This document shows positions 55,272 to 63,014 of a DNA stretch of 63,014 nt, in pieces. The stretch is from Desertifilum tharense IPPAS B-1220 (GTDB lineage Bacteria; Cyanobacteriota; Cyanobacteriia; Cyanobacteriales; Desertifilaceae). Below the pieces are notes generated by a model. That model ran no database searches and was not told the origin of the DNA. It saw only the letters and a list, made by a program, of their open reading frames with translations. The stretch is from NCBI RefSeq assembly GCF_001746915.1, contig NZ_MJGC01000061.1, positions 1 to 63,014 of the forward strand, written 5' to 3'. Each line of letters opens with the position of its first letter. The stretch's first letter is position 1. Both the position numbers and the translations under genes were made by a program.

Positions 55272-56755
55272 CGATGCTTGACGCCAACGGGGAAATACTC
55301 TGGATCGCCCGTTGGGGTTAGAGTAATTTGAGGTTGCTGATACTCTGGGGGAACATAATTGGCAAATTCGCTATTGAGTCGGAGAAGCTGAGATTGGATC
55401 GAAAGTGCGATCGCCTTTTCCCTCTCCTCAGTAGCCGTTACCCCTGGCGCTAACTCTACCACAACCGATAGATAGCGGTCTTGATTTTCATCGGCTTGTA
55501 CTTGTAACACAAACTTACCCGTCACCCATTCGCGGATCGTGGGTTGTTCTAAGCCCACCGTAACATTCTCCGGATAAATATTCGCGCCAAAGAACGAGAC
55601 GGTAAAATCCGATCGTCCGAAGACATACACAAAGGGTAACGGATGAATCCCTCTTTGGGAGTGCAACTCCGCCACCGGATCGAAACCATAATCATTCAAA
55701 AACGCTAGCATTTGCTCGTAGGGAATAATTCCCCCCGTATCGTTAATGTGATAGCGCAACAGAGGGATACCATTATCGCCAGAAAACAGCAGGGTTCCCT
55801 CTTGGACTTCAAAAAAACGACTCAACGGGTCATATTGAACTAAGGTGGGTAAGCGCGACTCGCCGAATAAGGCTTTAGCGGCTTGGGGATGTGCGGCTAA
55901 AAAGCGACGGATACAAATACTCAGTGGCGTTTCATTCCCCAAAACCCCCGCATCCGCAGTCCCGTACATTGCAGCAAAATCATAATAGGGGGAGGTTGCG
56001 CCAATACGTTGAGCCACTAAATCTCGCCATTCTTCGCTAAACACTTCCCCAGCAAATACCATCTTAATCTGATAGCGCCCCCACTCAATGCCCTGAGCCA
56101 TCCCGTTATCGACGACGGTTTTTAAAAAAGGGGGATATCCTAATAAAACCACTTGCTCAAAGCTATCCCCCAACGCTTGGACAACGCGAAAGATTTCTGA
56201 GAGGTTATTTCCCGGCGTCACAACTGTAATGGGGTAGCCTTTCAGCGCCAGGTAGCGACAGCAGTTAGTGGTAAACATTCCCCCCACCCAGGTTCCCAAG
56301 GTAAAGCAAACCACCGCCAGGGTACGGCGAGTATCGGCTTGGAAACTCTCGCGAAAGATTTGCTCAAACCGGGTGGTAATATGCAATTCATCGCTAGCAA
56401 ACCTCGGCCAAAAAGTGGGTTGTCCAGTGGAACCGGAGGAGACTGCAATGGTATCGCACCATTCTAGCTGACCGTGGCGGCATAAGTCAGTTAGGGGATA
56501 TTGGCGATGATAATTTTGTTTGGTTGTTAAAGGAAGGGTTTGGAAATCTGTAAAGTTTTGAATAACCGTCGGGTCAATCTCCCGTTCTTGGATAAAGGCT
56601 TGATAGGCTGGGACAGTGGCGATCGCGCTATGGAACAATTCCACAACTGCCTGTTCGGGAGAGTGGTGCAAACAACGCGCTAAGACGGTTTCTAGGGGGG
56701 TACTGAGGAATTCAGTTAAGGCTTTGGTATAGCGAGCAGTGCTGTTCGGTTGCAT
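55256..56755 (-). CDS. PaaK-like adenylate-forming enzyme
   Basis: 499 residues. ANL-superfamily features: the Ser/Thr/Gly ATP loop VSSGSTGQPTFW (about 105-116), an aromatic/acidic motif YDFAAMYGTADAG (about 260-272), FSGDNGIPLLRYHINDTGGI (about 325-344) and a C-terminal lid domain (FFGANIYPENVTVGLEQP onward). The order is that of phenylacetate-CoA ligases and the related capsule- and siderophore-type PaaK proteins. The acyl substrate is unknown, and no phenylacetate degradation genes are near, so phenylacetate itself is doubtful. Start ATG 56755. It overlaps the HD gene by 16 bp tail to tail. Confidence 0.85.
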   Translation of the reverse strand: MQPNSTARYTKALTEFLSTPLETVLARCLHHSPEQAVVELFHSAIATVPAYQAFIQEREIDPTVIQNFTDFQTLPLTTKQNYHRQYPLTDLCRHGQLEWCDTIAVSSGSTGQPTFWPRFASDELHITTRFEQIFRESFQADTRRTLAVVCFTLGTWVGGMFTTNCCRYLALKGYPITVVTPGNNLSEIFRVVQALGDSFEQVVLLGYPPFLKTVVDNGMAQGIEWGRYQIKMVFAGEVFSEEWRDLVAQRIGATSPYYDFAAMYGTADAGVLGNETPLSICIRRFLAAHPQAAKALFGESRLPTLVQYDPLSRFFEVQEGTLLFSGDNGIPLLRYHINDTGGIIPYEQMLAFLNDYGFDPVAELHSQRGIHPLPFVYVFGRSDFTVSFFGANIYPENVTVGLEQPTIREWVTGKFVLQVQADENQDRYLSVVVELAPGVTATEEREKAIALSIQSQLLRLNSEFANYVPPEYQQPQITLTPTGDPEYFPVGVKHRYTRK

Positions 56756-56929
56756 AACTCTCCAAACCGATGATGCGGCGAGTTGAGATCGCGATCGCCG
56801 TCAAGTTGTGTCGTAGATCGCACAAATCTCCAATCAGCCTCACTAGAACTCCATCAATCTATCACGACCGAGCCACCCGAAATTGGTCATACTAGAAATT
56901 AGGGTGTCTCACGCAAGTGCTAACGAGAT

Positions 56930-57133
56930 ATGAACGCTGCCATTTACTTAGCATCAATCCCTTACGTGGCTCAAGTGGCTGAACAAGTGTTCAAATCGCG
57001 CCAATTGACCCGCCAACATCAATATCTGTTAACGTTGTTGCTACAGGACTTTGCTCTGAGCAGCCAAGAACTGGATCTCATTGAACAAATCTCTCAAGCC
57101 GTGAATTGTGGCAAGGTTCGCCTGGTGGATTAA
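56930..57133 (+). CDS. Small conserved-looking hypothetical protein
   Basis: 67 residues, predicted all-helical: AAIYLASIPYVAQVAEQVFK, RQLTRQHQYLLTLLLQDFAL and SSQELDLIEQISQAVNCGKV. Leu/Gln-rich amphipathic helices suggest a small helical bundle. I do not recognise the family. The start at ATG 56930 follows a GAGATATG context. It is on the same strand as the next two small genes, with 97 and 38 bp between them. Confidence 0.6.
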   Translation: MNAAIYLASIPYVAQVAEQVFKSRQLTRQHQYLLTLLLQDFALSSQELDLIEQISQAVNCGKVRLVD

Positions 57134-57230
57134 GTTCTCTAATAAATAAATATGCCGAAATCGGGTGAAATTGCAAGAGTGAATCGCGAATGCGCTAGCC
57201 TAGTGTTATTCGCTTGTCAAGGTTTATCCA

Positions 57231-57506
57231 ATGAGTTTGGAACGCATTCAGCTTAACCTCAGACTCGATCGCCATCCAGAGTTATTTGATGCTCTCAAAG
57301 AAGTCTCTGAAACGACAGGAGTCAGCATCAATAGCTTTGCGATTCATGCGCTTAAAGCTAGTTTAGGGTTGGAAGTCTCAACGACTCAACCGGGCAGTTC
57401 GTCCGAACTTGCCAGTTTAGCCGCTAAAGTAGAAGCCCTAGAAAAGCGCTTAGAAATGCATCACCAGGTTTTAGAACGTTTGGCTGTAACGCCAATGGTA
57501 CTTTAA
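57231..57506 (+). CDS. Small ribbon-helix-helix-like protein with coiled coil
   Basis: 91 residues. The N-terminal half reads as a strand followed by two helices: SLERIQLNLRLDRHPELFDA, then SETTGVSINSFAIHALKASL. This is the pattern of Arc/MetJ-type (RHH) DNA-binding or antitoxin proteins. A linker precedes a short C-terminal coiled coil (SLAAKVEALEKRLEMHHQVL). No toxin-like gene follows directly; the next small gene is 38 bp away. Function as a dimeric DNA-binding protein is inferred from shape only. Confidence 0.6.
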   Translation: MSLERIQLNLRLDRHPELFDALKEVSETTGVSINSFAIHALKASLGLEVSTTQPGSSSELASLAAKVEALEKRLEMHHQVLERLAVTPMVL

Positions 57507-57544
57507 ATCCTTAAAGTCGGTTGCTATGTTGCTTTTAGAGAATC

Positions 57545-57853
57545 ATGAACCCTGAGAGTCAATTCGATTGGTCTTTCCCTGCTGAGTTGATAGAACGCAT
57601 TCAGAACGCAGCCGCAATTGAACAGATTGACGCTAAAGATTGGGTGATTCAAGCCTGTGAAGCACGCTTGCAGGTTTCCCAACCCACTGCGCCAAACCCA
57701 CCCGATCGCGCGTCTAGGCTCGATTACGAGTCCGTTCGCGCCATTTTAGATCGAAAGTTTCCCAAAAATCGAATATCCCAAGGCGAGTTAGACCGCTGGC
57801 TGATGATCTACCTGGCGGTTTGGGATTCTCAAGAAGTACAACCCCCTCAATAA
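57545..57853 (+). CDS. Small hypothetical protein
   Basis: 102 residues, acidic to neutral. The first 45 residues (WSFPAELIERIQNAAAIEQI, WVIQACEARLQV) again resemble a ribbon-helix-helix-like half, as in the preceding gene, which suggests a distant relationship. After a Pro-rich linker, residues 60-102 form a helical tail with SRLDYESVRAILDRKFPKNR and WLMIYLAVWD. No family is recognised. It is probably co-transcribed with the preceding gene. Confidence 0.55.
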   Translation: MNPESQFDWSFPAELIERIQNAAAIEQIDAKDWVIQACEARLQVSQPTAPNPPDRASRLDYESVRAILDRKFPKNRISQGELDRWLMIYLAVWDSQEVQPPQ

Positions 57854-57974
57854 CGATCTGAGTTCATCTCCATACCCATCTGCTGAATTAGCATCCGTCC
57901 CTTGTAGCGTAAAGGCTAGAGCCATTTTTAGACGGTTGGGTTCTCTGGGGAAGTTCGCTTTGTATAGCACGAAT

Positions 57975-58095
57975 ATTTACAGAGATCTCTCCCTTTAGGA
58001 GGTAGTTTACTCTACCCTTTAGGCGACATGATGAGAGACAGATGGAGACTTCATTACTGAAGACGGGCCGGCCCTGGCGGGGTCGGTTTTTTTTT
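57975..58095 (+). ncRNA. Candidate small RNA or leader ending in a strong terminator
   Basis: The 309-bp gap before uvrB has no gene but is rich in structure: AGAGATCTCT palindrome (57981-57990), GGTAG/CTACC hairpin (58001-58016), the 9-mer CCCTTTAGG twice (57991 and 58015), and a final GC-rich hairpin with nine T. An independent small RNA, or an attenuated leader of uvrB, would both look like this. No known family is recognised; the 5' end is a guess. Confidence 0.4.
58068..58095 (+). terminator. Strong rho-independent terminator upstream of uvrB
   Basis: CCGGCCC (58068-58074) pairs with GGGTCGG (58080-58086), seven pairs including one G-U, with loop TGGCG. Nine T follow (58087-58095). It lies 67 bp before the uvrB start and about 215 bp after the last upstream gene, so it probably ends a separate short transcript. 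Confidence 0.85.
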
Positions 58096-58162
58096 ACCGG
58101 GGGGAGAACCCAATGGGGCAAGATTTGCCTAGTATAGAGAAGCTGCGCTGATTGACGCGTAT

Positions 58163-60160
58163 ATGAAGCCTTTTGTTCTCAAAGCACCGTTTCAACCCAC
58201 AGGCGATCAACCCAGTGCGATCGCGCAATTAACCCAAGGTTTGCAAGCTGGCGATCGCTTTCAGACCCTTCTCGGCGCGACGGGTACCGGGAAAACCTAC
58301 ACGATCGCCAGTACCATCGCTCGTATTGGCAAACCTACTCTCGTCTTAGCGCACAATAAGACCCTGGCGGCGCAGTTGTGTAATGAGTTGCGCGAGTTCT
58401 TCCCAGAAAACGCGGTGGAATACTTCATTAGCTATTACGACTACTACCAGCCAGAGGCGTATATCCCGGTTAGCGATACCTATATTGAAAAGACGGCTTC
58501 CATTAACGATGAGATTGATATGCTGCGCCACTCGGCGACGCGATCGCTATTTGAACGCCGAGATGCGATCGTGGTAGCCTCCATTAGCTGCATTTACGGC
58601 TTGGGGATGCCTTCAGAATACCTGAAAGCCTCCATCCCCCTGCGGATGGGGAAAGAACTCAACCAGCGCGAACTGCTGCGCGATCTGGCCTCGATTCAAT
58701 ATAGCCGCAACGATATGGAAATGGGGCGCGGTAAATTCCGGGTACGCGGCGATGTCCTGGAAATTGGGCCCGCCTACGAGGATCGGATCGTGCGCGTCGA
58801 GTTCTTTGGGGACGAAATTGAGGCTATTCGCTATGTTGACCCCGTAACTGGGGAAATTCTCCAAAGTATGGATGCGTTAAATATCTACCCAGCGCGTCAC
58901 TTTGTCACCCCAGAGGAACGCTTAGAAGAGGCGTGTTATGCCATTGAAGCCGAACTCAAAGAACGGTTGATTCAGCTCGAAAGCGAAGGGAAACTCTTAG
59001 AAGCACAGCGTTTAGAACAGCGCACCAAATACGATTTAGAATTGCTGCGCGAGGTGGGATATTGTAATGGCGTAGAAAACTATTCGCGCCATCTCGCCGG
59101 ACGCCAAGCCGGAGAACCGCCGGAATGTTTAATTGATTATTTTCCTAAAGATTGGCTATTGGTGATTGATGAATCTCACGTCACTATTCCCCAAATTCGC
59201 GGGATGTACAATGGCGACCAATCTCGCAAGCGGGTATTAATCGATCATGGATTTCGTTTACCTTCAGCAGCGGATAATCGTCCGTTGAAAGCAGAAGAGT
59301 TTTGGACGAAGGTGAATCAATGCATCTTCGTTTCCGCAACGCCGGGAAATTGGGAAATTGAACAATCAGACGGTCGCATTGTGGAACAGGTGATTCGTCC
59401 AACCGGGGTAATCGATCCAGAGATTTTTGTCCGTCCTACAGAGGGTCAGGTGGATGACCTTTTAGGGGAAATCAAAGAACGAATCAAACGCGACGAACGG
59501 GTAATGGTGACAACCCTAACGAAGCGGATGGCGGAGGATTTAACGGAATATTTACAAGAACGCGGAATTAAGGTTCGCTATCTCCATTCCGAGATTCAAT
59601 CGATTGAACGGATTGAAATTATTCAAGCGTTACGAAATGGCGAGTTTGATGTCTTAATTGGGGTGAATTTACTCCGAGAAGGTTTAGATTTACCGGAAGT
59701 CTCCCTAGTGGCAATTTTAGATGCAGATAAGGAAGGGTTTTTGCGGGCCGAACGGTCGTTAATTCAAACTATTGGACGCGCAGCGCGTCACGTCCGGGGT
59801 CAGGCAATTCTCTATGGGGATAATCTGACCGATAGCATGATTAAAGCGATGGAAGAAACGGAACGACGGCGCGGAATTCAGACCGCTTATAATAAGTTGC
59901 ATGGGATTACGCCGCAACCGATTATTAAAAAGGCGAGTAATTCTATTCTGGCGTTTCTGGATGTGTCGCGGCGCTTGAATGCTCAACAGTTGGAGGTGGT
60001 TTACGAACAAGCGGATGAGTTACCTCTAGAAGAGATTCCCCAACTGGTGACGCAGCTAGAAGCGAAGATGAAGGAAGCGGCGAAAAATCTGGAGTTTGAG
60101 GAGGCGGCGAAATATCGCGATCGCATTAAGCATCTTCGCGATAAACTTTTGGGCCGTTAG
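58163..60160 (+). CDS. uvrB: Excinuclease ABC subunit B
   Basis: 665 residues, standard length. UvrB is the damage-verifying helicase-like subunit that receives DNA from UvrA and recruits UvrC in nucleotide excision repair. Seen: Walker [11 protein letters not shown] (about 38-47), the damage-probing beta-hairpin region [12 protein letters not shown] (about 92-103), DEAD-like DESH (VIDESHV), helicase motifs V/VI ([22 protein letters not shown]) and a C-terminal UVR domain ([20 protein letters not shown]) that contacts UvrC. It starts at ATG 58163 and is monocistronic in appearance. Repair of UV damage is its expected role in a phototroph. Confidence 0.98.
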   Translation: MKPFVLKAPFQPTGDQPSAIAQLTQGLQAGDRFQTLLGATGTGKTYTIASTIARIGKPTLVLAHNKTLAAQLCNELREFFPENAVEYFISYYDYYQPEAYIPVSDTYIEKTASINDEIDMLRHSATRSLFERRDAIVVASISCIYGLGMPSEYLKASIPLRMGKELNQRELLRDLASIQYSRNDMEMGRGKFRVRGDVLEIGPAYEDRIVRVEFFGDEIEAIRYVDPVTGEILQSMDALNIYPARHFVTPEERLEEACYAIEAELKERLIQLESEGKLLEAQRLEQRTKYDLELLREVGYCNGVENYSRHLAGRQAGEPPECLIDYFPKDWLLVIDESHVTIPQIRGMYNGDQSRKRVLIDHGFRLPSAADNRPLKAEEFWTKVNQCIFVSATPGNWEIEQSDGRIVEQVIRPTGVIDPEIFVRPTEGQVDDLLGEIKERIKRDERVMVTTLTKRMAEDLTEYLQERGIKVRYLHSEIQSIERIEIIQALRNGEFDVLIGVNLLREGLDLPEVSLVAILDADKEGFLRAERSLIQTIGRAARHVRGQAILYGDNLTDSMIKAMEETERRRGIQTAYNKLHGITPQPIIKKASNSILAFLDVSRRLNAQQLEVVYEQADELPLEEIPQLVTQLEAKMKEAAKNLEFEEAAKYRDRIKHLRDKLLGR

Positions 60161-60197
60161 AAAACTCAGGAAAAGTAGGAAGCCGATTAACCCTGGT

Positions 60198-60222
60198 GTT
60201 GGGTTTCCTACGTCAACCCAAC
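60198..60222. repeat. Palindromic dispersed repeat after uvrB
   Basis: GTTGGGTT (60198-60205) and AACCCAAC (60215-60222) form a perfect 8-bp stem around TCCTACGTC. The context, GGTGTTGGGTTTCCTACGTC followed by an AACCTAC tail, is a familiar intergenic palindrome in cyanobacterial genomes. It may also stop uvrB transcription, since it begins 38 bp after the stop codon. Confidence 0.5.
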
Positions 60223-60266
60223 CTACTGTAGCTTTTGGGCCGTTAAGGGATTTAGGATATTTTACT

Positions 60267-60500
60267 TTATTGTCGGGAAGACTCTGGACTTTGTTCTGTA
60301 GGAGATTCTAGCTTAAGGAAGCGTTTTGCTTCCTTGAGCCGGTAAAATGACAGAGGGGAAGAAGAATTTTGCGCTTCTAGTTGGGCAATGAGATGATCTA
60401 AAATTAGAATTTCTGCATCAGCCCGACTGCAAAGTTCTTTTATCTTAGTAGAAGTTTGTTTAACGTTTTCAATGTTTGGAAAAGGTGACTGCTGAGTCAT
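60267..60500 (-). CDS. Small hypothetical protein
   Basis: 77 residues, soluble and mostly helical (VKQTSTKIKELCSRADAEIL, LDHLIAQLEAQ). The C-terminal part is Pro/Ser-rich. No family is recognised. Its start overlaps the stop of the preceding minus-strand gene by 4 bp (60497-60500), so the two form a translationally coupled pair whose products may interact. Confidence 0.55.
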   Translation of the reverse strand: MTQQSPFPNIENVKQTSTKIKELCSRADAEILILDHLIAQLEAQNSSSPLSFYRLKEAKRFLKLESPTEQSPESSRQ

Positions 60501-60841
60501 AATAAGTTAAAATTTCTCCTTTCTTCTTGAATGGTAGCTTCTGTGGCTTCTATGGTGGCTTGTGCCATCTCTATTGAACGATTGAGCAACTCCAGCATAG
60601 CAGGATCGGGAGTGGGTTGTGACTCAGCAATGCGTACTAGCAGTGTCGAAAATCGCGAGTAGTAAAGATTTGCTTTTTCGCGAACATGATCAAGGTCTTC
60701 TAAAACAATTAAAGTGGTTTCTGTTTCTCCGTACTGTTGGAAAATTTGAAACCCTGTGATGGAGGATTGATGGATGACCTCTAAAAGCTGTCGCTGTAAT
60801 TCTAAAACTGTTGTAACTACGTCTATGGGTAACTGTGCCAT
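60497..60841 (-). CDS. Small hypothetical helical protein
   Basis: 114 residues from ATG 60841. Almost entirely helical, with amphipathic stretches VVTTVLELQRQLLEVIHQSS, LDHVREKANLYYSRFSTLLV and LNRSIEMAQATIEATEATIQ. It resembles small antitoxin-partner or scaffold proteins in length only; no motif is recognised. It is coupled to the 77-residue gene downstream. Confidence 0.55.
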   Translation of the reverse strand: MAQLPIDVVTTVLELQRQLLEVIHQSSITGFQIFQQYGETETTLIVLEDLDHVREKANLYYSRFSTLLVRIAESQPTPDPAMLELLNRSIEMAQATIEATEATIQEERRNFNLL

Positions 60842-60985
60842 GTTTGATCGTTTTGAAGCGAAGAATGCGATCGCTCTAGCTTAAACCTATAGTATATTTT
60901 GAAACATTATTTTTACTCAATCAATCAAAAAATTATAACTGCCAACCGACTAGGGTCAGCAGTCAATCTAAAAAAATATTTTATT

Positions 60986-61303
60986 TTATCCGGCTTTGGG
61001 GTAAGACATCCTAGCATAAAGATCGGCAATGAACCGTTGGAACTCTACCGATTTGGCTTGACCTTCATCGCTGTCTTGCCAGAGTTTAATGGTAGTTGCA
61101 GCGCGTTTCATCCGGTCTTGTCCAGTACGAAATTCATCGAGTGCTTTTACCAAGTCTTCATCGGATAATTGATTGCTGAGAGCATTGATATATTCTGCAA
61201 CAATTTGAGCCGCTTCTATTTCACTGGCTTGACCTTCTGTACCGATCGTTTGATGAAATCTCTGTGCTAAATGATTTAAGGCGTCATAGGCTTCCTTACA
61301 CAT
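60986..61303 (-). CDS. Small hypothetical helical protein
   Basis: 105 residues from ATG 61303. Predicted helices include AYDALNHLAQRFHQTIG, EAAQIVAEYINALSNQL and DEDLVKALDEFRTGQDRMKR. Acidic overall. No family is recognised. It is upstream of, and on the same strand as, the coupled pair at 60267-60841 but separated by 144 bp of AT-rich DNA. It is divergent from the next gene across 64 bp. Confidence 0.55.
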   Translation of the reverse strand: MCKEAYDALNHLAQRFHQTIGTEGQASEIEAAQIVAEYINALSNQLSDEDLVKALDEFRTGQDRMKRAATTIKLWQDSDEGQAKSVEFQRFIADLYARMSYPKAG

Positions 61304-61367
61304 TTGTGTATCTCCGTTTGTATAAATAATTACCTTTCTGATCCAACTGTATATACCCTATCGAAAG

Positions 61368-61754
61368 ATGTCAATGAATGCTAACTTTTCTAAACTTAAG
61401 CCCGGTCAAAAAGTCATCTATCGCTTGCAGCTAGGCGATCCCAGCTTTTATGAGTACGCGATGTTTGAGGTGGCGGAGGTCTGTCAGGGCGATCGCGGTT
61501 GCTATTATGTGAAGACAAAGTGCGATCGCCTCCTGCCCCTAGAGGAGATTCAGTTAGCCGAGGACAAGCCTAAGCGGGGTCAGCATCCCAACTCGAAGGC
61601 GAATCTTCAGAAAGGGCCGCAAAGCCGCAAGAAAACCAGGGTTCGCAAGCTCTTCTCCCTCTCCCCAGAAACCGTAGAATGGCTGCAAAACCAACCGATC
61701 CCCGCTTCCCAAGTGATTGATGAGCTAGTGGCGATCGCGCGCAGTAGCGAGTGA
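61368..61754 (+). CDS. Hypothetical protein with basic linker
   Basis: 128 residues, starting at ATG 61368; a second ATG two codons later is also possible. The N-terminal 60 residues are beta-rich (KPGQKVIYRLQLGDPSFYEY, AEVCQGDRGCYYVKTKC), with Cys at about 40, 45 and 52. A highly basic linker follows (SRKKTRVRK). The C-terminal 35 residues are helical (LFSLSPETVEWLQNQPIPAS, QVIDELVAIARSSE). A nucleic-acid-binding adaptor is possible from the charge pattern only. Confidence 0.55.
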   Translation: MSMNANFSKLKPGQKVIYRLQLGDPSFYEYAMFEVAEVCQGDRGCYYVKTKCDRLLPLEEIQLAEDKPKRGQHPNSKANLQKGPQSRKKTRVRKLFSLSPETVEWLQNQPIPASQVIDELVAIARSSE

Positions 61755-61995
61755 TGAAGTGGACTTGATGGACAGAGCGGGAGAGCGATCGCATAATGGG
61801 AGAATACGGGCTTCGATGAGCGAATTCAGGCTGACCTTAGTTATAGAGATAGCATCTCAGTGTAAAGGATGCACACCAGAGGGGTTGGGTCTTGGGTGGT
61901 AGGAGAAGACGGTAGTTTCTCGTTGAAAGTTGTATGTTTGGATACTACTTTTTTCATTTGCTCTTTTTATTGAACAAAGCCAGGATGAGGGGCGT

Positions 61996-63014
61996 ATGGG
62001 TGTTAGGCGATCGCTCGTTAAATTAACTATTGGTAGTACATTTGTATTAGGTGGCTTGGCGCTTACAGCATCCCTCACTGGGGGACAGGTTGTTTTGCCA
62101 GTAGTCTTAGCAACTGCGTTAGTAAACATATCGTCGGGAAATACTGCTAATGCGATCGATGCTGCGATCGATGCCTTAACACCAGGGAAAGATTCCGATC
62201 ACATTTCTTTAGAGAATGAACATTTAACGAAAGCGGTGGGAAAAGCGATCGCTGTCGTCATTATCTTAGCTGCCAAGCCATACCAAGGCGAAACCCACAG
62301 TAACTTAATGAAAATCGCTGCTTACGCTAAAGATAACTGGGTGAAAATTGCCCAACAGGAACTCACCCAAGAACGCTACCCGCAATTAAGAGAAGCCAAA
62401 CTTGACCAATTCCTCACCCCGGAAGAATACAGCCTCACCCAAGATGGCAACCTTCTCTCGGAAGACTGGGAGGCTATTTTTAGGCGATTAACTATAGCAA
62501 CCTGTCCAGAAGACAGGATTGTAATTGATGATGGAGTTCGTAAAGAAGTCGCCAAGTTACTGCATGAAAACTTCCCCAAAGCTTTACGCGAAACTCTTAA
62601 AGAGGACTTTGTAAAAGATGGCAAAGCCTTTGCCGGATTAACCTTGCAGTTACTCACGGGTACGAAAGCAGAGTTAGAAAAACTCCAAGAGAATCAGCAG
62701 GAGAGTTTTCAATCAGTTTTAAAGCATATCCACGAACTAGAAACCCAGTTAAAGAGTACAGACGAGCAACAGCAAGCCGTTTTTACGAAAATTTCTCAAC
62801 AGATTAATTCTGGTTTCGCTGAAGTGTGTCAGAAGTTGGGAGTGATGGAAACGACTATCACAGGATTGTTAAAGGATTTAGAAGAAACGATCAAAAAGAT
62901 GGCAGAACAAGTGGAATCTGTCGATCGCAAATCTACTGAAATTTTATCAAACTCCAATAGAACTTTATCAATTTTATTAGAACTTTTATCCAATTATCAA
63001 GTTTCTGAAATAGT
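61996..63014 (+). CDS. Membrane-anchored coiled-coil protein, cut by the window edge
   Basis: An open frame of 339 codons with no stop before the window ends. It starts at ATG 61996 with GATGAGGGG just upstream. Residues 1-55 are hydrophobic and small-residue-rich (LVKLTIGSTFVLGGLALTAS, VVLPVVLATALVNI), giving one or two membrane segments. Residues about 70-135 are helical (LENEHLTKAVGKAIAVVIIL, MKIAAYAKDNWVKIA). A domain of about 100 residues follows (DQFLTPEEYSL, DDGVRKEVAKLLHENFPKAL). From about 225 a long coiled coil begins and continues to the edge. I do not recognise it; such N-terminal regions precede NACHT/STAND or TPR modules in some large cyanobacterial proteins, which is only a guess here. 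Confidence 0.7.
   Translation, partial: MGVRRSLVKLTIGSTFVLGGLALTASLTGGQVVLPVVLATALVNISSGNTANAIDAAIDALTPGKDSDHISLENEHLTKAVGKAIAVVIILAAKPYQGETHSNLMKIAAYAKDNWVKIAQQELTQERYPQLREAKLDQFLTPEEYSLTQDGNLLSEDWEAIFRRLTIATCPEDRIVIDDGVRKEVAKLLHENFPKALRETLKEDFVKDGKAFAGLTLQLLTGTKAELEKLQENQQESFQSVLKHIHELETQLKSTDEQQQAVFTKISQQINSGFAEVCQKLGVMETTITGLLKDLEETIKKMAEQVESVDRKSTEILSNSNRTLSILLELLSNYQVSEI

Noticed and set aside
57975..58095. Assignment of the structured stretch to Yfr1 or another named cyanobacterial RNA
   Set aside because: I could not find the characteristic conserved motifs of those RNAs; left unassigned.
1..63014. tRNA or rRNA genes, complete insertion sequences, or prophage genes
   Set aside because: No transposase-like or integrase-like protein was seen, and I found no T-arm-like or rRNA-like sequence while reading; a tRNA scan would settle this.

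Overview
The window is cyanobacterial chromosome. Evidence: the octamer GCGATCGC (HIP1) is dense in genes and intergenic DNA; a complete oxygen-dependent chlorophyll cyclase (AcsF) and a UbiA-type prenyltransferase are present; intergenic DNA carries heptanucleotide tandem repeats (GAGTTCC, GAGTGCT, AACTCCC types); and very large Ser/Thr-His multikinases and CHASE2 proteins occur. A filamentous, signalling-rich, Oscillatoriales-like genome is my inference; I cannot name the species.

Layout. 1-8.7 kb: acsF, a secreted probable outer-membrane protein, a DUF202 membrane protein, a sensor kinase fused to a receiver and an adenylate-cyclase-type domain, an SRPBCC lipid-binding-type protein and a zinc alcohol/formaldehyde-type dehydrogenase. 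8.7-25.7 kb: three tandem paralogous giant kinases (HstK type: Ser/Thr kinase, AAA ATPase, helical repeats, GAF, His kinase), the last with an added PAS domain. 26-33.5 kb: an S9 peptidase, a PEP-CTERM choice-of-anchor-A surface protein, an exopolyphosphatase, the 4-hydroxybenzoate prenyltransferase and TsaB. 33.6-39.5 kb: a tiny Cys-rich putative lipoprotein, about 800 bp of apparently non-coding DNA, a CHASE2-GGDEF-EAL protein with a degenerate GGDEF, a pair of half-size UPF0016 cation exchangers, and a flavin monooxygenase.

39.75-45.41 kb: a single CRISPR array of 78 repeats of 37 bp (hand count) with no cas gene anywhere in the window. It contains an exact 500-bp tandem duplication of seven repeat-spacer units. 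45.4-50.6 kb: a CHASE2-Ser/Thr kinase, an alpha/beta hydrolase, a UPF0175/DUF3368 toxin-antitoxin-like pair, a broken second copy of the hydrolase, and a retropepsin-like protein. A 33-bp direct repeat shows that this is a duplicated cassette in which the gene between repeat and hydrolase differs.

50.9-63 kb: a repetitive coiled-coil membrane protein, dapB, a BadF-type sugar kinase-like protein, an HD-domain nucleotidase, a PaaK-like adenylating enzyme, small hypothetical genes, a candidate structured RNA ending in a strong terminator, uvrB, more small hypotheticals, and the start of a membrane-anchored coiled-coil protein cut by the window edge.

How it fits together: most of the DNA is a housekeeping backbone (chlorophyll, quinone, lysine/peptidoglycan, tRNA modification, DNA repair) interleaved with a heavy load of signalling proteins. 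The accessory parts are the CRISPR array, the duplicated TA/retropepsin cassette and the gene at the right edge. I found no complete new defence system. The most unusual items are the array's internal history, the cargo-swapped cassette at 48.8-50.6 kb and the Cys-rich small lipoprotein.
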